From an uncultured Flammeovirgaceae bacterium (lineage in GTDB: Bacteria; Bacteroidota; Bacteroidia; Cytophagales; Cyclobacteriaceae): DNA of 7,939 nucleotides. Each line of letters begins with the position of its first letter. Position 1 is the first letter of the stretch. The notes below the pieces were generated by a model. It saw only the letters and a list, made by a program, of their open reading frames with translations. It was not told the origin of the DNA and did no database searches. Below are positions 5,906-7,939 of the stretch, in pieces. The position numbers and the translations under genes were made by a program. The DNA lies in the NCBI GenBank assembly GCA_946886805.1, contig CAMPJM010000170.1, positions 1-7,939 of the forward strand. The letters are read 5' to 3'.

Positions 5906-6248
5906 TTAATTAGATAAATAAGCTGAAGCCGAACCTATCAGGATTCTCAGAAAGGCCGATAGTAATGTCCATGTCGCTGTAAACACAAGTGCAGGCAATT
6001 GCTCTATGAACCCAAAGTGATGCTGTAATTTTTTCATGTATAATAATGATTGTCAGTCCAGTTAATGCAAAGCACAAACGACGAGCAGGCACCATCAACA
6101 TATGATGTATTTCGGATATTAAAAGTGGTGAAGAAAAAATTATCATGGAATCGACCCGGGTGCTAAAGGAATGTCCATGATGATACTGTCTTGCAAATAT
6201 GGACACTTCAGGATTTCTTCAGAATTGATCGGGAACTTGCTTCAAAAA
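5906..6248. other. 343-bp gap without a recognisable gene
   Basis: Between the PAP2 stop and the preferred lipoprotein start lies sequence with no gene I recognise. The minus strand is open for 98 codons (6206 down to 5910) with mixed hydrophobic and charged composition, but the product resembles nothing I know and hydrophobic stretches continue in the other minus frames too. It may be a decayed membrane-protein gene or chance. The plus-strand part just before 6249 holds operator copy 4. No terminator hairpin with a T-tract was found after the PAP2 gene. Confidence 0.5.
6207..6223 (+). promoter_or_regulatory. tandem TTCAGA operator (copy 4), lipoprotein gene promoter
   Basis: The sequence TTCAGG-N5-TTCAGA (6207-6212, 6218-6223) has the same 11-bp period and one mismatch from the exact copies. 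It ends 25 bp before the preferred lipoprotein ATG at 6249. A CTTG at 6236-6239 sits one base short of the -7 TTTG position seen in copies 1 and 3; transcription from there would start almost at the ATG. The site is only outside coding sequence if translation starts at 6249 rather than at the ATG at 6171. Confidence 0.45.
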
Positions 6249-7199
6249 ATGTATATTCGATATATTACCTTATCTATTGCTTTTCTAGCTTGTCAATTTT
6301 TGACAAGTTGCAATAATACAGATGTTTTACCACGGGAAGATATTCAAATAAAGAAAACGGAATATCTTACAAAAAACGTTGTGCTGGTCGTTATAGATGG
6401 TCCGCGTTTTACGGAAACATGGGGTGATATCAATAAAAAATACATTCCAAAATTCACCGAACACTTAGCCCCCAAAGGTATTGTCTATAATAATTTTATT
6501 AATGGCGGAACCACAAATACTAATTCGGGCCATGCTGCCATCACAACAGGTTTCTATCAGGATGTAAACAATACTGGAGAAGAATACCCTACCTACCCTT
6601 CCATTTTTCAGGTATATCTTAATCAAACCAAGAACTCTCCAGATAAAGCATTCGTGATCACGGGGAAAAGTAAATTGAATGTATTAACTGACTGCACAGA
6701 TCCGCCTTGGAGAGGAAAATTCAATCCATCTTTTGATACCCAGGACAGAAGCGATTTGAAAACATTTGAAAGAGCCATTGAGATTTTTAATGCTCATCAA
6801 CCGAACTTAGCACTGGTACACTTTAAGGGACCGGACAAGTACGGCCATCAGGGGAATTGGGATAAATATATTCAAAGTATCCAAGAGACAGATTCCCTTT
6901 TGCTGAAACTATGGGAGTTTTTGCAAAACGACACAAAATATAAGGGCAGTACAACACTTATAATGACAAATGACCATGGCAGGCATTCCGACCATGTGGC
7001 CACAGGTTTTAAAGGACATGGAGATGGTTGTGAAGGATGCCGGCATATCAACTTTTTCGCCATTGGCCCAGACTTTAAACAAGGGTTTGTTCACAATCAG
7101 AAAAGGGGGCAGGTAGATATCTCACCTACTATAGCAGAGTTAATGGGCTTTACTATGCCCAAAGCAACCGGTAACGTCATGATTGAATTGTTTCAATAA
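6249..7199 (+). CDS. alkaline-phosphatase-superfamily phosphodiesterase-like lipoprotein
   Basis: Starting at the ATG at 6249 gives a 316-residue lipoprotein: a short hydrophobic signal, lipobox Leu18-Thr-Ser-Cys21, then a mature domain beginning NNTD. The frame is open from an ATG at 6171, but that would put 26 mostly polar residues before the signal peptide, so 6249 is preferred. The two-metal active site of the nucleotide pyrophosphatase/phosphodiesterase branch is complete: Asp50 in LVVIDG, nucleophile Thr91 in NTNSGHAAITTG, Asp196 and His200 in GPDKYGHQG, Asp242-His243 in TNDHGRH and His257 in KGHGDGCEGC. It should cleave phosphate mono- or diesters at the cell surface or periplasm; the substrate is unknown. 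A Cys261-X2-Cys264 pair directly after the last metal ligand is unusual and could be a disulphide. The barrel gene follows after 11 bp, so the two are probably cotranscribed. Operator copy 4 lies just upstream. Confidence 0.88.
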   Translation: MYIRYITLSIAFLACQFLTSCNNTDVLPREDIQIKKTEYLTKNVVLVVIDGPRFTETWGDINKKYIPKFTEHLAPKGIVYNNFINGGTTNTNSGHAAITTGFYQDVNNTGEEYPTYPSIFQVYLNQTKNSPDKAFVITGKSKLNVLTDCTDPPWRGKFNPSFDTQDRSDLKTFERAIEIFNAHQPNLALVHFKGPDKYGHQGNWDKYIQSIQETDSLLLKLWEFLQNDTKYKGSTTLIMTNDHGRHSDHVATGFKGHGDGCEGCRHINFFAIGPDFKQGFVHNQKRGQVDISPTIAELMGFTMPKATGNVMIELFQ

Positions 7200-7210
7200 A
7201 AACTGATAAA

Positions 7211-7843
7211 ATGAAAATTATACTTGTACTCTTTTTTGTAATGTCAACGTTTTTTGTTAACGCGCAAGACAGTAGCTCAAAAAAGTTCCACCAATTTGGA
7301 TTGTCCACTTCAGGGTTGGTTTATGAAAAATCATATAAAATTATTTTGTCACCCTATTGGGAGGTAAGAAAAAAATCCCATTCTTTTTCTGCCGGGCCCA
7401 CAATTCTACTAAGTTCAGAATTTGATGCAAGTGACAGAAAGTACCCTAAGCTTTCCGGGCTTCAAGGAAGTTATAAATACTACCCATTTCATGCATCGAA
7501 AAGGTTGGACTTTTTCTTTCATACTACTTTAAATCTTCAACGGATAGTGGATGAATGGGAGGCCAACCATTGGGACGCTAACTATTCTAAATATGAAAAT
7601 TTTGGATACAAGAATACCGAACTTATCATAAATCCACTTGTCGGTTATGGCATAAAGGTAAATTTGTTCAAAAACATAGCTCTACGTCATAGCATAGGTG
7701 CTGGGTACTTCTTTTCCTTCATAGATGGGGATGAATTTGATAATCCAGGTGATTTAGAAGTGGACTTTGACTATCGACCTTATGGGGGACAAGGTATAAG
7801 TTTGGAAGTAAAGTTGGGAATGGTATATACGTTAAATCATTGA
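7211..7843 (+). CDS. small outer-membrane beta-barrel-like protein, function unknown
   Basis: The 210-residue protein has a clear signal peptide (MKIILVLFFVMSTFFVNA, cleaved before Gln19). The mature part is built of alternating hydrophobic/polar strands with many aromatic residues: FHQFGLSTSGLVYE, KIILSPYWEV, SFSAGPTILLSS, GLQGSYKYYPF, LDFFFHTTLNLQ, ELIINPLVGYGIKVNL, HSIGAGYFFSF, and a final GISLEVKLGMVYTLNH. That is the look of an eight-to-ten-strand outer-membrane barrel, though it does not end in the classic aromatic residue. I do not recognise a named family. It starts 11 bp after the lipoprotein stop and is probably its operon partner, which suggests that the phosphodiesterase and the barrel act together at the outer membrane. 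That role is inferred from position only. Confidence 0.75.
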   Translation: MKIILVLFFVMSTFFVNAQDSSSKKFHQFGLSTSGLVYEKSYKIILSPYWEVRKKSHSFSAGPTILLSSEFDASDRKYPKLSGLQGSYKYYPFHASKRLDFFFHTTLNLQRIVDEWEANHWDANYSKYENFGYKNTELIINPLVGYGIKVNLFKNIALRHSIGAGYFFSFIDGDEFDNPGDLEVDFDYRPYGGQGISLEVKLGMVYTLNH

Positions 7844-7873
7844 AGATTCGAAACACTTTAATGGTTATTTTTT
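7838..7873 (+). terminator. possible Rho-independent terminator after the barrel gene
   Basis: CATTGAAG (7838-7845) can pair with CTTTAATG (7856-7863), eight pairs including one G-U, with a 10-nt loop. GGTTATTTTTT follows. The stem is AU-rich and overlaps the stop codon, so it is weak, but its place at the end of the lipoprotein/barrel pair fits. Confidence 0.35.
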
Positions 7874-7907
7874 AGGAAGTTTTTTGAATTTAGTCTGATC
7901 AAATAAA

Positions 7908-7939
7908 ATGGAGAAAATAAAGAAATTTAACCTATACAC
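7908..7939 (+). CDS. possible start of another gene, cut by window edge
   Basis: An ATG at 7908, preceded by an A-rich AAATAAA, opens a frame MEKIKKFNLY that runs off the window. Ten codons are too few to recognise a product. It is listed because the position (65 bp after the previous stop, beyond a possible terminator) and the A-rich pre-start region fit a Bacteroidota gene start. Confidence 0.3.
   Translation, partial: MEKIKKFNLY

Noticed and set aside
1..7939. tRNA, rRNA, CRISPR array, insertion sequence or phage genes
   Set aside because: Nothing resembling conserved RNA stems, regular repeat-spacer units, transposase motifs or terminal inverted repeats was seen on either strand.

Overview
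The window looks like chromosomal DNA from a Bacteroidota (Cytophagia-like) bacterium. The evidence is the low GC content, genes mostly without clear Shine-Dalgarno sequences, a TAnnTTTG-type -7 promoter element, a lipoprotein signal ending in LTSC, an outer-membrane-barrel protein, and protein sequences that recall that phylum. The assignment rests on reading alone; no database was searched.

Layout. The minus strand carries the start of a CsbD-like stress protein (cut off by the window edge) and a stand-alone HD-domain phosphohydrolase. Divergent from these, on the plus strand, is a one-base-overlapping pair encoding an OmpR-family response regulator and its histidine kinase. After about 110 bp comes a tightly coupled pair: a CmoA-type carboxy-SAM synthase and a membrane methyltransferase of the isoprenylcysteine methyltransferase type. 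Next is a broken EamA-family transporter remnant with two frameshifts, then a secreted PAP2 phosphatase, a 343-bp gap with no recognisable gene, and another pair: an alkaline-phosphatase-superfamily lipoprotein and a small outer-membrane-barrel protein. A possible terminator and the first codons of another frame end the window.

Main observation. A tandem motif, TTCAGA-N5-TTCAGA (period 11 bp, one helical turn, as expected for OmpR-family regulators), occurs four times, each upstream of a gene or operon. Two exact copies point outward in the divergent HD/response-regulator intergenic region. One single-mismatch copy lies just after the kinase stop codon, upstream of cmoA. Another single-mismatch copy lies just before the likely true start of the lipoprotein gene. 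In two copies a TTTG (in one a full TAnnTTTG) follows at the same distance (9 bp to the 8-bp -7 box), as in promoters where an activator replaces the -33 element. This suggests that the local two-component system controls itself, the HD protein, the cmoA/methyltransferase operon and the lipoprotein/barrel operon: a compact regulon spanning a cytoplasmic hydrolase, a SAM-derivative synthase, a membrane methyltransferase and secreted phosphoesterases.

How the genes could work together is inference. A membrane signal sensed by the kinase would switch on envelope or lipid modification (carboxy-SAM plus membrane methyltransferase, cell-surface phosphoesterase plus barrel) and a cytoplasmic HD hydrolase. 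No CmoB or tRNA-modification partner is in the window, so the usual tRNA role of CmoA is not supported by context.
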